Positions 53,758 to 63,762 of a DNA stretch of 64,000 nt are shown piece by piece. Within the stretch, counting starts at the first letter, position 1; each line of letters begins with the position of its first letter. The translations under genes and the position numbers were made by a program. The notes beneath the pieces were generated by a model. The model saw nothing but the letters and a program-made list of their open reading frames with translations, searched no databases and was not told where the DNA came from. Source of the stretch: Sporosarcina ureae (lineage in GTDB: Bacteria; Bacillota; Bacilli; Bacillales_A; Planococcaceae); assembly GCF_029267015.1 (NCBI RefSeq), contig NZ_JARIEA010000001.1, positions 31,462 to 95,461 on the forward strand, read 5' to 3'.

Positions 53758-56700
53758 ATGAATAAAATATTGTTTATAGTCAAACGAGATCTCCGGAATA
53801 TATTCAAGAATAAAGCGGCGCTCATCGTCATTGCGGCCATTGCATTTCTACCGTCGCTCTATGCCTGGATGAACATTCTGGCTTCGTGGGATCCATATTC
53901 CAATACGAAAGGCGTATCAGTAGCAATTGTCAGTGAAGATGAAGGCGCAGAAATTGAGGGTAAGGAATTCAATGTCGGAGATGAAGTAATCGTCTCGCTG
54001 ACCAAGAATGATGATCTCGGCTGGCAGTTCGTGACGAAAGACGAAGCCTTAAAAGGTGTTAAGCACGGAGACTATTACGCTGCGATTATCATACCTAAGA
54101 ACTTCTCGGAAAATTTAAGCAGTATCGTTACAGACGACATTAAACAACCGACATTGGATTATTATATCAATGAAAAGATTAATGCGATTTCTCCAAAAGT
54201 AGCAGGCAAGGGCGCATCTTCTATAGTAGAGAATATCGATAGCACATTCGTTGAACAAGCGAACAAAGCCGTGATCAAAGTATTTAATAATCTAGGAGTG
54301 GAACTGGAAAACAACCGTGTCAATATCGAAAAGCTACGCGATTTAGTTTATCAACTGGAATATGATATTCCTGACATTTATTCGAAATTGCAGCTAGTGG
54401 ATAAAGGGTTGAATTTCGCGGATTCTTCTATTGATCGTGTGGATGTGGTGCTGGATGATGTCAATGCGGTGCATGCGAATGCGAAAAAACTGAATGCACG
54501 ATTGATCAGCAAGTTGCAAGAGAATGAAAAGACCGTGGATAATACATTGCGGGTCATTACATCTAACTTGGAGAGTGCGCAAACCGCATTCCGTAAAGTG
54601 CCTGATCTGACGAGTGAACTGTCAGGTAAAGGGGAAGATGTAGATCGTATCGTCGATTCGCTACGCGATAAGCAAGGTAAATTGGAAGATACAAATGCTA
54701 GATTAGATGATATTTATGATTATTTGAAGAAACAGGATCAGAATTTAAAAGATTCATCCAATATTAAAGACTTGCAGAGTTCTTTGAGCGACAGCGTGGC
54801 GGATTTAAGTCGTTTGAAAAAGAACTTGGAAACTATTATTTCTGATTTACAGAGTGGTAAGAATCCAGCGACGGATTTGATCACGCAAACACAGGCGCTG
54901 TCAGACAAACTCGCTGAAGATATGGATAAAATCAAAGGTAATTATGAAAATATCTTGTCTCCTCAAACGGAAAAGTTGATGAAGCAGTTGAAAGAGCTTT
55001 CTGTGAATATTACAAGCTTGCTTGACCGTGCAACGGAAGTAAATACGAATGCGCAGAAAGTTGTGCAAGGCTTAATTGATAAGCGGGAGTCAATCGATTT
55101 CAGCCAATTCCAAGAACAGCTCGACAGTATGTCCACTGCCATTGAAGATCAAATCGCTAAAACGGATACAGTGATTTCAGTTCTTGAAGCCGCTGGAAAA
55201 GTAACCGGTAGTGATAGAATTGCTAGTTTGGGACAAAAATTTGTTTCATTAAGAGAACAGTTAGTATCGACTAAACAAGTCATTGACAAAGTGCAAGCCG
55301 CCATCAATAAAGGCGAAAAGCCAAGTCTTGAGTTGTTGAATCAACTAAAAGGACAGTTGGAAGCTAGCGAGCAAAAGATTGTAGATGCGCGAAATCAATT
55401 TGATGCGAATAGCCAAAAGGCGATTACAGATGCAATTGAACAACTCCAGATTTTTGATGAAGGATTGCGTGATCGATTCAATGAACTCCAAGCCTCCAAG
55501 ACAGAAATTGACGAGAAGCTTGCAGGATTGTTAGAGACAGCAGAAGATCCAAAGGTTACGATTGGCGTACTTCAAACGATGGTGGATCGTATCGATAATG
55601 GGCTGTCTGCAATTGGATCAATTACAAGTGGACTAACAGATTTAGAGAAGTTCATTCATTCCGACAAGCTTTCAGGAGAAATTGAACGCATCAAAACGGT
55701 GCAAGACAGTTTATCATCTGCCAATTCATCTGTAGACGGATTGGTTGGTCGAATCAATGAATCAAAAGCGAATGGAAAGAAACATTTAGCTGAAGTTGAT
55801 CGCGTATCCGGAGAATTGGATCACTCGGTTGGGGAAGCTATTGATTTCGTCAACAGTGATTTGACAAGAAAGTATAAGTCGGCGATGCGTGACGCAACGA
55901 ATGCGTTATATGATGTGTCCGACGTATTGGATGAAGTGAATGGACGGATTCCACGTTTGCGTACGGCACTTGAAAAAGCAGAAGCAGGGGTTGCGCTAGG
56001 GAAAACGGATTTAGCGAAAGCGGAGAAGTACTTCCCAGAAGCGCGTGAAACGATTGAAACAATGGCGGAGAAGATCCGTAAATTAGAAGAAGACGGCGAC
56101 TTGGATAGATTATTGGATGTTCTCGCAACAGATCCTACTGGTGTTAGTAAGTTTTTCGCTGAACCGGTAGTATTGGATGAGCACGAGCTCTATCCAATTC
56201 CGAACTACGGTTCCGCGATGAGCCCGTTCTATACGACGCTATCATTATGGGTCGGTGCGTTGTTAATGGTCTCCACGTTAAAAGTGGACATTCGTGAGAA
56301 GACACGGTTCAAGAGCTACCAAACGTATATTGGACGGTTAATCATCTTCGCTGGAATTGGAACCATTCAATCATTGATCGTCACGCTAGGAGAGATATTC
56401 ATCATGAATGTCTACGTCGTGAACAAGGTGCCCTTTGTAATATTCGGTGTAATTATTAGTGTTGTATTCGTTACTATTGTCTACACACTCGTATCCGTAT
56501 TTGGTAACACCGGAAAAGTCATCGCGATTGTATTGATGGTCATGCAGCTCGGTGCGTCAGGCGGAACATTCCCAATCCAGATGGCACCCGAATTCTTCCA
56601 ACGCATTTCTGCATTCATGCCGTTTACCCATGCGATCACTTTATTGCGTGAATCCATTGGAGGCATTATTTGGGCAGTAGCTTGGAAACAAATTCTCTAC

Positions 56701-56814
56701 CTGTTCATCTATTTCGCATTATCACTAGGTGTGGGAATTGGATTGAAGAAATTCTTTAATAAATCGAGTGATAAGTTTATTGAGAAAGCGAAGGAAAGTA
56801 ATATTGTGATGTGA
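53758..56814 (+). CDS. yhgE: YhgE/Pip-family large membrane protein
   Basis: A 1018-residue protein: an N-terminal membrane helix (about residues 20-40), a long extracytoplasmic coiled-coil region rich in Asp, Lys and Gln (about 200-790) and five to six C-terminal membrane spans (about 820-1010, ABC-2-like). The LPSLYAWMNILASWDPYSNTK-type start (two adjoining motifs) is diagnostic of the YhgE/phage-infection-protein family, known as a phage receptor in Lactococcus and linked to ESX secretion in relatives. No ESX genes are seen here. ATG 53758 has only a weak site. Confidence 0.92.
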   Translation: MNKILFIVKRDLRNIFKNKAALIVIAAIAFLPSLYAWMNILASWDPYSNTKGVSVAIVSEDEGAEIEGKEFNVGDEVIVSLTKNDDLGWQFVTKDEALKGVKHGDYYAAIIIPKNFSENLSSIVTDDIKQPTLDYYINEKINAISPKVAGKGASSIVENIDSTFVEQANKAVIKVFNNLGVELENNRVNIEKLRDLVYQLEYDIPDIYSKLQLVDKGLNFADSSIDRVDVVLDDVNAVHANAKKLNARLISKLQENEKTVDNTLRVITSNLESAQTAFRKVPDLTSELSGKGEDVDRIVDSLRDKQGKLEDTNARLDDIYDYLKKQDQNLKDSSNIKDLQSSLSDSVADLSRLKKNLETIISDLQSGKNPATDLITQTQALSDKLAEDMDKIKGNYENILSPQTEKLMKQLKELSVNITSLLDRATEVNTNAQKVVQGLIDKRESIDFSQFQEQLDSMSTAIEDQIAKTDTVISVLEAAGKVTGSDRIASLGQKFVSLREQLVSTKQVIDKVQAAINKGEKPSLELLNQLKGQLEASEQKIVDARNQFDANSQKAITDAIEQLQIFDEGLRDRFNELQASKTEIDEKLAGLLETAEDPKVTIGVLQTMVDRIDNGLSAIGSITSGLTDLEKFIHSDKLSGEIERIKTVQDSLSSANSSVDGLVGRINESKANGKKHLAEVDRVSGELDHSVGEAIDFVNSDLTRKYKSAMRDATNALYDVSDVLDEVNGRIPRLRTALEKAEAGVALGKTDLAKAEKYFPEARETIETMAEKIRKLEEDGDLDRLLDVLATDPTGVSKFFAEPVVLDEHELYPIPNYGSAMSPFYTTLSLWVGALLMVSTLKVDIREKTRFKSYQTYIGRLIIFAGIGTIQSLIVTLGEIFIMNVYVVNKVPFVIFGVIISVVFVTIVYTLVSVFGNTGKVIAIVLMVMQLGASGGTFPIQMAPEFFQRISAFMPFTHAITLLRESIGGIIWAVAWKQILYLFIYFALSLGVGIGLKKFFNKSSDKFIEKAKESNIVM

Positions 56815-56821
56815 TGAAATG

Positions 56822-56868
56822 GTAACCGCACGGAGAGTTAGTATTCTAACTTTTCGTACGGTTTTTTG
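56822..56868 (+). terminator. Terminator after yhgE
   Basis: AACCGCACG with AGTTAG pairs with CTAACT and CGTACGGTT (a few mismatches), followed by TTTTTTG, eight bases after the stop codon. Confidence 0.8.
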
Positions 56869-56942
56869 ATATAAAAAAACCGCGCTATTCAGTAGCAACT
56901 TCTTAAAAAGTTGTCCACTAATCGGCACGGCAATCCTCATGT

Positions 56943-57272
56943 TTACTTGTTCTCCATTAAACTCCAAACGGTTTTGATAATATCATCACACTTGACGAAC
57001 AGTGTGCTCTCCAACACGAACGTATTCGTAGTGCCGTCCTTCAACTCTACGGTAATACCATTCGGTACAATGCCTAATACATATGACGAATCAATATTAT
57101 TGATATCCTGAATAGTAAATTCCATCGCGTCTCTTTTGAAATGCATATTTCTTGGCTGGAAAATAAAGCGTTGATCTGTAATAAATAAGTTCCCACTAAC
57201 GTAATCTATGCTTTTGCGTAAATCTACCGGGATTTCATATAGGACATTTTCATTTTCATGAGAAACTATCAT
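56943..57272 (-). CDS. Small PH/GRAM-like domain protein
   Basis: A 109-residue protein with no membrane segment. The pattern GNLFITDQRFIFQPR followed by FTIQDINNIDSSYVLGIVPN and a terminal helix resembles bacterial PH/GRAM-like (bPH) domains. ATG 57272 has an AAAGGAGAGG site. It lies convergent with yhgE and beside the 21-bp repeat. The function is unknown, possibly lipid- or membrane-surface binding. Confidence 0.75.
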   Translation of the reverse strand: MIVSHENENVLYEIPVDLRKSIDYVSGNLFITDQRFIFQPRNMHFKRDAMEFTIQDINNIDSSYVLGIVPNGITVELKDGTTNTFVLESTLFVKCDDIIKTVWSLMENK

Positions 57273-57384
57273 ACCGACCTCTCCTTTATGGATAGTAACG
57301 AAGACTCCATTTCCATTTTACCTATATAAATATGTATAAACAAGTGATGTTGATTCTTTTAGCGAAGAGATGAGTGGGGCTAGC

Positions 57385-57741
57385 CGCTCTATTCGGTGTG
57401 GTATCCGCTCTATGCTGGTCCATGACCGCTCTATCATGCGTGATATCTGCTCTATGTGAGTCTGTGATCGCTCTATCTGCCGCGCTATTCGCTCTATACG
57501 AGTCCGTGACCGCTCTATTCGCCGCGCTACCCGCTCTATGCGAGTCCGTGACCGCTCTATCGCCCGCGTTATTCGCTCAATGCGAGCCCGTGACCGCTCT
57601 ATCGCCCGCGTTATTCGCTCTATGCGAGCCCACGACCGCTCTATCATGCACGCTATCCGCTCTATACGAGTCCGCGACCGCTCTATCCACCGCGTTATCC
57701 GCTCTATCAAAGTCCACAACCGCTCTATCCCACCAACCATC
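57385..57741. repeat. Seventeen tandem 21-bp units (CGCTCTAT repeat)
   Basis: Each unit begins CGCTCTAT (two variants, TGCTCTAT and CGCTCAAT) and is exactly 21 bases. Two unit types alternate, one ending about GCCCGCGTTATT and one ending about GCGAGTCCGTGAC, giving a 42-bp higher-order period. Because 21 is a multiple of three, several frames on both strands stay open, the reverse strand as an Ile-Glu-Arg heptad repeat. No convincing ribosome site is present, so I treat it as a DNA repeat rather than a gene. It lies directly upstream of the rbs promoter. Confidence 0.85.
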
Positions 57742-57771
57742 CGCCCATAAAAACCCACAACCACTTCCCTA

Positions 57772-57847
57772 TTGACACTAAAAAACCTTGTCTGTTATCA
57801 TTGTGTGTAACCGGTACCACATGCAAATATGTTACCGGTTACACATC
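57772..57847 (+). promoter_or_regulatory. rbsR: rbs promoter with two ACCGGT operators
   Basis: TTGACA (57772-57777), a 17-18 bp spacer and TTATCAT (57795-57801) form a strong SigA promoter. Two palindromes centred on CCGG follow: GTGTAACCGGTACCACA (57805-57821) and TGTTACCGGTTACACA (57830-57845), 24 bp centre to centre. They are typical LacI-family operators placed at the transcription start, fitting control by RbsR. Confidence 0.82.
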
Positions 57848-57868
57848 AATAGATTGAAGGTGGAATAG

Positions 57869-58846
57869 TTGGCTAATATACGGGATGTCGCGCAACATGC
57901 AGGGGTTTCAGTAGCGACTGTTTCACGTTATTTAAATAATAAAGGATACATAAGTGAAGAAGCGAAACGAGTTATTTCAAAAGCGATCGAGGAATTGAAC
58001 TATGAGCCAAGCATGATCGCGCGTTCTCTCAGCACGAAGCAATCGACGTTTATTGGGTTGATTGTGCCAGATATCGTCAATCCATTTTTCCCGGAACTTG
58101 CACGCGCGATAGAAGATATCGCGTTAGCGTATGGATACACTGTCATCCTATGCAATTCAGATGAAGACTTGGAAAAGGAAATTAATTATGTCCGAACGCT
58201 TCAGCAGAAATATGTAGCCGGTTTTATTGTGGCGACTAGTCATGTAGAGGCTGAACATTACACCGGTTTGGACGTTCCAATCGTAGCGATTGACCGCAGA
58301 ATTCATTCGTCGATTCCGTATATTGCGACGGATAACCGTGAAGGTGCGCGCATTGGAACGGAGCATTTACTACAGAGTGGCTGTAAAAATATTCTTTGTA
58401 TGCGGGGGCCATCGGGATTAGGTCCTGCAGATGATCGATTTGCTGGGTTCAATGATGCTGTGAGCGGGAAAGATATAGAAACACATATTATTGAATGTCC
58501 ATTCCAGTTTGAAGTAGCTGAGACGATGGTGAAGAAGGTGTTGCAAGACGTGCCGATCGATGGGATTTTTGCGAGTAGTGATGTCACCGCGGCAGGTGCA
58601 ATGAAGGCTGCGTATTCTTTAGGCATGCATGTACCGGATCAGCTTCAAATCGTAGGGTATGACGGAACGATGCTAGCGGGCCAATTGACGCCAGGCCTAA
58701 CAACGGTTGCTCAGGACTTATACAAAATTGGTGCGATGGCGGCAAGAATGCTTATAAAATTAATTGAAGGGCACGAGCTGACGGAGCGTGAAGTACTAAT
58801 TCCGGCAGAGTTGCTCATTCGTGAGACGACAAGGAGTGAGACGTGA
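57869..58846 (+). CDS. rbsR: Ribose operon repressor (LacI family)
   Basis: A 325-residue LacI-family repressor. The HTH is ANIRDVAQHAGVSVATVSRY at the N-terminus, with hinge region NYEPSMIARSLSTKQS, followed by a periplasmic-binding-protein-like sugar domain. The start is TTG 57869 behind GAAGGTGG. It is the first gene of rbsRKDACB and should bind the two operators just upstream, releasing them with ribose or a derivative. Confidence 0.93.
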   Translation: MANIRDVAQHAGVSVATVSRYLNNKGYISEEAKRVISKAIEELNYEPSMIARSLSTKQSTFIGLIVPDIVNPFFPELARAIEDIALAYGYTVILCNSDEDLEKEINYVRTLQQKYVAGFIVATSHVEAEHYTGLDVPIVAIDRRIHSSIPYIATDNREGARIGTEHLLQSGCKNILCMRGPSGLGPADDRFAGFNDAVSGKDIETHIIECPFQFEVAETMVKKVLQDVPIDGIFASSDVTAAGAMKAAYSLGMHVPDQLQIVGYDGTMLAGQLTPGLTTVAQDLYKIGAMAARMLIKLIEGHELTEREVLIPAELLIRETTRSET

Positions 58847-59724
58847 TGATAACGGTCATTGGCAGTGCCAATATGGATTTGGTAGTCGGCACGGAGAATT
58901 TTCCGGAGCAAGGCGAGACGGTTCTTGGAAATGTGTTCGATACGGTGCCGGGTGGAAAAGGCGCGAACCAAGCAATTGCGGCAGCGCGACTAGGTAGCGA
59001 AACGCATATGGCGGCTTGTGTTGGGAATGATATGTTCGGTACGAGTATATTGAATAATCTAGAGCAAAACAAAGTCGGTGTCATAGGTGTTCGTGTGGTT
59101 GAAGGAGCTTCCGGTATTGCGAATATTTTGCTGTCGGAAGGAGATAATCGGATTATTGTCGTTCCGGGTGCCAATTCTTCGTTGATACCTGGTTATATTG
59201 ACGAAATTGAGGAACTCATCAAGCGTAGTAAACTGGTGATGCTTCAGCTAGAAGTCCCTATTCCGACCGTTGTCTATGCGTTGGCGAAATGCCAAGCACT
59301 CAATATTCCCGTGATGTTAAATCCTGCACCAGCACGAGGCTTTGAGTTAGATATGATGCCATCCATCAAATATTTGACGCCGAATGAAACGGAATGTGAG
59401 CAGATCTTCGGCATGGATATGGTGAGTGCATTAGAAAAGTATCCGAACCGTTTGATTATTACGCTAGGTAGTGACGGCGCGCGGTTCTTTGATGGAGAAA
59501 AGCATGTAATCGTAGAGAGCTTTAAGACCAATGTCGTGGATACCACAGGCGCGGGTGATACGTTTAACGGAGCGCTTGCACATGGAATTGTAACGGGTAT
59601 GGAATTAGAACAAGCTGTTCGTTTCGCGAATGCGGCGGCTTCGCTTTCCGTAGAAAAGTTTGGCGCGCAAGGTGGCATGCCTTCATTTGAAGAAGTAAAA
59701 GCGCGTTTGGAGGAAAGTCGATGA
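58846..59724 (+). CDS. rbsK: Ribokinase
   Basis: A 292-residue PfkB-family sugar kinase that phosphorylates D-ribose at O5. GSANMDLV and VPGGKGANQAIAAARLG are at the N-terminus, TPNETE near residue 180, and the catalytic DTTGAGDTFNGA near 235. AAGGAG lies 9 bases before ATG 58846, which shares a base with the rbsR stop codon; GTG 58843 is an alternative. It overlaps rbsD by 4 bases. Confidence 0.95.
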   Translation: MITVIGSANMDLVVGTENFPEQGETVLGNVFDTVPGGKGANQAIAAARLGSETHMAACVGNDMFGTSILNNLEQNKVGVIGVRVVEGASGIANILLSEGDNRIIVVPGANSSLIPGYIDEIEELIKRSKLVMLQLEVPIPTVVYALAKCQALNIPVMLNPAPARGFELDMMPSIKYLTPNETECEQIFGMDMVSALEKYPNRLIITLGSDGARFFDGEKHVIVESFKTNVVDTTGAGDTFNGALAHGIVTGMELEQAVRFANAAASLSVEKFGAQGGMPSFEEVKARLEESR

Positions 59725-60110
59725 AGAAGCACGGTATGATCAATCGCGATATTGCGGCAGTGCTCGCTAAGATGGGTCACACGGATCAATTGACGATTGC
59801 GGATTGCGGTCTACCAATTCCTGAAGGTGTTCCATGTATCGACCTTTCCTATACGCTTGGAAAACCTTCATTCACTGAGGTTTTAACTGAACTATTACAA
59901 GACTTTCAAGCAGAAAAAGTATATATTGCTAATGAAATAAAAGTAGAGAACCCTACAGTTTATAATGAAATCACACAAATAGAATGTCCGATAGATGAGC
60001 TGACACATGAGCAATTGAAAGAACAATCAAGTCGATCGAAAGTAATTATTCGTACAGGAGAAGCGACACCTTACGCCAATATTATCGTGCAGTCGGGCGT
60101 CATATTCTGA
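59721..60110 (+). CDS. rbsD: D-ribose pyranase
   Basis: A 129-residue protein of the RbsD/FucU family, which interconverts ribopyranose and ribofuranose so that ribokinase can act. Motifs are KHGMINRDIAAVLAKMGHTD with the catalytic His, IADCGLPIP and a terminal RTGEATPYANIIVQSGV. It begins within the rbsK stop codon (ATGA overlap). Confidence 0.96.
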   Translation: MKKHGMINRDIAAVLAKMGHTDQLTIADCGLPIPEGVPCIDLSYTLGKPSFTEVLTELLQDFQAEKVYIANEIKVENPTVYNEITQIECPIDELTHEQLKEQSSRSKVIIRTGEATPYANIIVQSGVIF

Positions 60111-60126
60111 AAGTGGGTGAGCAGAG

Positions 60127-61623
60127 ATGATTGCGATGAGCGGAATATCGAAAAGTTTTAATGGGAATAAAGTACTCGATAATGTGGAGTTTGATGTGGT
60201 GAAAGGTGAAATCCATGCGCTTATGGGCGAAAATGGTGCAGGGAAATCTACGATGATGAAGATTTTGACTGGGATTTATACGCGTGATTCAGGTGAGATC
60301 TATGTCAAAGGTAAGAAAGTGGAGTTCAAGAGTGCTAAAGAAGCTGAAGCTGCAGGCATTGCGGTTATTCACCAAGAGCTTAATATTTTACCTGACTTAA
60401 CCGTTGCGGAGAACTTTTATTTAGGTAAAGAAAAGACATTCGGTAAAACCGGGATTTTGAAGACGAAGGAAATGAATCGTCAAGCGGAAGAGATTCTATC
60501 AAAGTTAGGATTGAATGTGGATGCGCGTACCATCACGCGTGAATTATCTGTCGGTAAACAGCAGATTATTGAAATTGCGAAGGCGGTTTCTTCTAATGCC
60601 GAACTGATTGTGATGGATGAGCCAACTGCAGCACTGACGGATCGTGAAATCGAAACGTTATTTAAAACCGTTCGCGCATTGCAGGCGGAAGGCGTTTCAT
60701 TCGTTTATATATCACACCGAATGGAAGAGATTTTCGCGATGTGCGACCGCATTACCATTTTGCGAGACGGTCAATACGTCGGTGTGCGAAATATTAAAGA
60801 TACGACGTTTGAAGAAATTGTCCAGATGATGGTCGGACGTGAATTAGGTGAACGATTCCCAGCACGTGCGTGTGAAATAGGCGATGTGAAATTGAAAGTA
60901 GAAAACCTTTCGCGCAGTGACTATTTTGAAGATGTATCATTTGAAGTGCGAAAAGGTGAAATCGTCGGTATTGCCGGCTTGATGGGTGCCGGGCGCACGG
61001 AAGTGATTCAATCCATTTTCGGCTTTAAGAAGCCAACTGCAGGCAAGGTTTTCATTGATGGAAAGCAAGTAGTTATTTCGAATCCGTTACAAGCGAAAAA
61101 GCTTGGGATCGGATACGTTACGGAAGACCGGAAATCTGAAGGATTAATTCTTGAGTTTTCCGTTCGCGAAAATATGTGCCTGACCAATTTCAATCGAATT
61201 TCTAACTCAGGAGTCATTCAACGAACGAAAGAAAATCAGTTGTATGACACGATGTCTCAACGTCTCGGTGTTCGCACGTCTGGTCCTGAACAAAGCGTCA
61301 AGTCGCTGAGTGGTGGTAACCAACAAAAGGTAGTGATCGCGAAATGGCTTGGAATTGAGCCGGATATTCTGTTTTTGGATGAACCGACAAGAGGTGTCGA
61401 CGTTGGAGCGAAGAAAGAAATTTACAGCATCATCAATGAATTGGCTGAGCGTGGAGTCGCGATTGTGATGATTTCATCCGAATTACCAGAAGTGATCGGT
61501 ATGGCAGACCGCGTGCTCGTCATGCACGAAGGCCAGTTGATGGCCGACTTGCCAAAAGAAGAAATGACACAGGAACGGATTATGCATTTTGCAACAGGAG
61601 GTGACAAAGTTGTCCAAAACTAA
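60127..61623 (+). CDS. rbsA: Ribose ABC transporter ATPase (double domain)
   Basis: A 498-residue tandem ABC ATPase for sugar import. The first domain has GENGAGKST, the signature LSVGKQQ and [10 protein letters not shown]; the second has the degenerate GLMGAGRTE Walker [10 protein letters not shown] and [15 protein letters not shown], as usual in the RbsA/MglA family. It lies 16 bases after rbsD and drives uptake with RbsC and RbsB. Confidence 0.95.
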   Translation: MIAMSGISKSFNGNKVLDNVEFDVVKGEIHALMGENGAGKSTMMKILTGIYTRDSGEIYVKGKKVEFKSAKEAEAAGIAVIHQELNILPDLTVAENFYLGKEKTFGKTGILKTKEMNRQAEEILSKLGLNVDARTITRELSVGKQQIIEIAKAVSSNAELIVMDEPTAALTDREIETLFKTVRALQAEGVSFVYISHRMEEIFAMCDRITILRDGQYVGVRNIKDTTFEEIVQMMVGRELGERFPARACEIGDVKLKVENLSRSDYFEDVSFEVRKGEIVGIAGLMGAGRTEVIQSIFGFKKPTAGKVFIDGKQVVISNPLQAKKLGIGYVTEDRKSEGLILEFSVRENMCLTNFNRISNSGVIQRTKENQLYDTMSQRLGVRTSGPEQSVKSLSGGNQQKVVIAKWLGIEPDILFLDEPTRGVDVGAKKEIYSIINELAERGVAIVMISSELPEVIGMADRVLVMHEGQLMADLPKEEMTQERIMHFATGGDKVVQN

Positions 61624-62551
61624 TATGAAATCGTCCATACAGAAATTGGGTCCGGTCATTGGTTTACTTTTAATCATTGTCATAATTTCAGTTATGAGTC
61701 CAAGCTTTTTAACGATGAACAACTTGTTCAACGTATTGCGTCAAGTTTCAATTAACGCTCTAATTGCGTTCGGGATGACGTTTGTTATTTTGACAGGCGG
61801 AATTGATTTGTCAGTAGGATCGATTCTCGCGCTGACGGGTGCTGTAACAGCCGGTATGATGTCGGGCGGTATGGATCCGATTTTGGCTATGCTACTTGGT
61901 GTATTATTAGGTGTTCTGCTCGGTGCAATTAACGGATTGATCATTGCGAAAGGTAAGGTCGCACCATTTATTGCAACACTTGCGACTATGACAATTTTCC
62001 GCGGATTAACATTGGTCTATACTGAAGGCCGACCGATTTCAGGACTTGGTGATTCATTCACTTTCCAAATGCTCGGTAAAGGATATATTCTAGGTATCCC
62101 CGTTCCGGTCGTTACGATGGCTATCTCCTTTGCGGTGCTGTATTTCATTTTGAAGAAGACAACGTTTGGACGCCGCGTCTATGCGGTAGGTGGCAATGAA
62201 GAAGCGTCACGTCTTTCTGGAATTAACGTCGATCGAATCAAAATTTATGTGTATTCTTTGGCAGGTGGATTAACGGCTATTGCTGCATTAATTTTGACAT
62301 CACGCTTGAATTCCGCGCAACCGACAGCTGGTAATATGTTCGAACTCGATGCTATCGCTGCCGTTGTACTTGGCGGGACAAGCTTGACTGGCGGTCGTGG
62401 TTGGATTGTTGGTACATTAGTCGGTGCATTGATTATTGGTGTGTTGAACAATGGTTTGAATTTGATTGGCGTATCCTCTTTCTTCCAACAGGTCGTAAAG
62501 GGTGCAGTTATATTAATCGCAGTCCTCTTGGATCGCAAAAAAACAGCTTAA
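61610..62551 (+). CDS. rbsC: Ribose ABC transporter permease
   Basis: A 313-residue permease with about eight to ten spans of the BPD_transp_2 family. Segments [20 protein letters not shown] and [18 protein letters not shown] (EAA-like loop) are typical. TTG 61610 lies 8 bases after AGGAGG and overlaps the rbsA end; ATG 61625 is an alternative and 61589 lies before the ribosome site. Confidence 0.94.
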   Translation: MSKTNMKSSIQKLGPVIGLLLIIVIISVMSPSFLTMNNLFNVLRQVSINALIAFGMTFVILTGGIDLSVGSILALTGAVTAGMMSGGMDPILAMLLGVLLGVLLGAINGLIIAKGKVAPFIATLATMTIFRGLTLVYTEGRPISGLGDSFTFQMLGKGYILGIPVPVVTMAISFAVLYFILKKTTFGRRVYAVGGNEEASRLSGINVDRIKIYVYSLAGGLTAIAALILTSRLNSAQPTAGNMFELDAIAAVVLGGTSLTGGRGWIVGTLVGALIIGVLNNGLNLIGVSSFFQQVVKGAVILIAVLLDRKKTA

Positions 62552-62566
62552 GGAGATGAGAAGTGT

Positions 62567-63502
62567 ATGAAGAATATTAAATGGTTATTGCTTATGGCAG
62601 TTGTGTTCGTAATGGCAGCTTGTTCATTGGATCAGCCGGGTTCAGGGTCTTCATCAGATGACAAAGGGGACACAGCGAAAGATGGGGACAAAGCATATAA
62701 GATTGGTCTTTCCGTATCCACGCTGAACAACCCGTTCTTCGTAACATTGAGTGATGGAGTGAAGGAGCAAGCAAAAGATTCAGGTTCAGAAGTTATAGTA
62801 GTAGATGCACAAGATGACGCATCTAAACAAGCAAGTGATGTAGAAGATTTAATTCAACAAGGTGTAGATTTACTGATCATCAACCCGACAGATTCTGAAG
62901 CAGTTGTATCAGCAGTAGAATCAGCAAACAGTTCGAACATTCCGGTCATTACAGTAGACCGTAGTGCAGAAGGTGGAGAAGTAGTTTCCCACATCGCTTC
63001 GGATAATAAAGCAGGCGGCGTGTTGGCAGGAGAATATATGCTGGAGTTACTTGGCGAAGATAACGCACAAGTAGCAGAGCTTGAAGGTATCGCAGGATCA
63101 TCGGCAGCACGTGACCGTGGAGCGGGCTTTAACGAAGCGGTAGAAGGTAAAGTAAATATCGTTGCGAAACAAACAGCAAACTTTAACCGTGCAGAAGGTT
63201 TGACGGTTATGGAGAATATTTTGCAAGCAAATCCAGACATCAAAGGTGTATTCGCGCATAATGATGAGATGGCGCTAGGTGCATTGGAAGCGATTCAGTC
63301 GGCTGGTAAAGATATTCTAGTAATTGGATTCGATGCTACGGACGACGCAGTCAAGTCTGTTAAAGATGGCAAGTTGTCAGCGACGATTGCACAGAAGCCT
63401 GAGGAAATTGGGAAGAAGGCAATGGAAGCGGCAGTTGCTATGCTAAATGGCGAGGACGTAGACGCGGACATTCCAGTTGAGTTAGAGTTAATTAAAGAGT
63501 AA
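62567..63502 (+). CDS. rbsB: Ribose-binding lipoprotein
   Basis: A 311-residue periplasmic-binding-protein type lipoprotein. The signal peptide ends with lipobox VMAAC at residue 19; a Ser/Gly/Asp-rich linker is followed by the sugar-binding domain (KIGLSVSTLNNPFFVTLSDG, then VIGFDATDDAVKSVKDG). It captures ribose outside the membrane for RbsAC. AAGGAG lies upstream of ATG 62567, and a terminator follows the stop. Confidence 0.95.
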   Translation: MKNIKWLLLMAVVFVMAACSLDQPGSGSSSDDKGDTAKDGDKAYKIGLSVSTLNNPFFVTLSDGVKEQAKDSGSEVIVVDAQDDASKQASDVEDLIQQGVDLLIINPTDSEAVVSAVESANSSNIPVITVDRSAEGGEVVSHIASDNKAGGVLAGEYMLELLGEDNAQVAELEGIAGSSAARDRGAGFNEAVEGKVNIVAKQTANFNRAEGLTVMENILQANPDIKGVFAHNDEMALGALEAIQSAGKDILVIGFDATDDAVKSVKDGKLSATIAQKPEEIGKKAMEAAVAMLNGEDVDADIPVELELIKE

Positions 63503-63512
63503 GTATAGAGTA

Positions 63513-63552
63513 GAGAAGCTCCTCAGCTATTATGGCTGGGGAGCTTTTTTGC
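63513..63552 (+). terminator. Terminator of the rbs operon
   Basis: AAGCTCCTCAGC and GCTGGGGAGCTT pair around a 6-base loop (one G-U pair), followed by TTTTTG. Confidence 0.88.
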
Positions 63553-63762
63553 GAAAAAAATATCCATCTCTGCTTTGATCCCTCACTGTCTTAAACACTA
63601 CTCTACTTGTAAAAATAGACTTTATTTAAAAATAAAAAGACTAGACTATTTGTATGCCTTTATATTCGAAATATTTACACTTTGTCAAGTGAGCATAGAC
63701 AGATTTGAATATATAATCAATAATAGAGCAGGAAAAGAATTATAGGCTGAAGGAGTGTTGAA

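Noticed and set aside
57385..57741. Possible CRISPR array
   Set aside because: Units are directly adjacent 21-mers with drifting sequence, there are no unique spacers of constant length between identical repeats, and no cas genes are present.
57318..57775. Long frames on both strands encoding Ile-Glu-Arg or Ser/Ala-rich repeats
   Set aside because: They follow from the 21-bp repeat staying in phase; no good ribosome binding site was found, and three overlapping frames are equally open.
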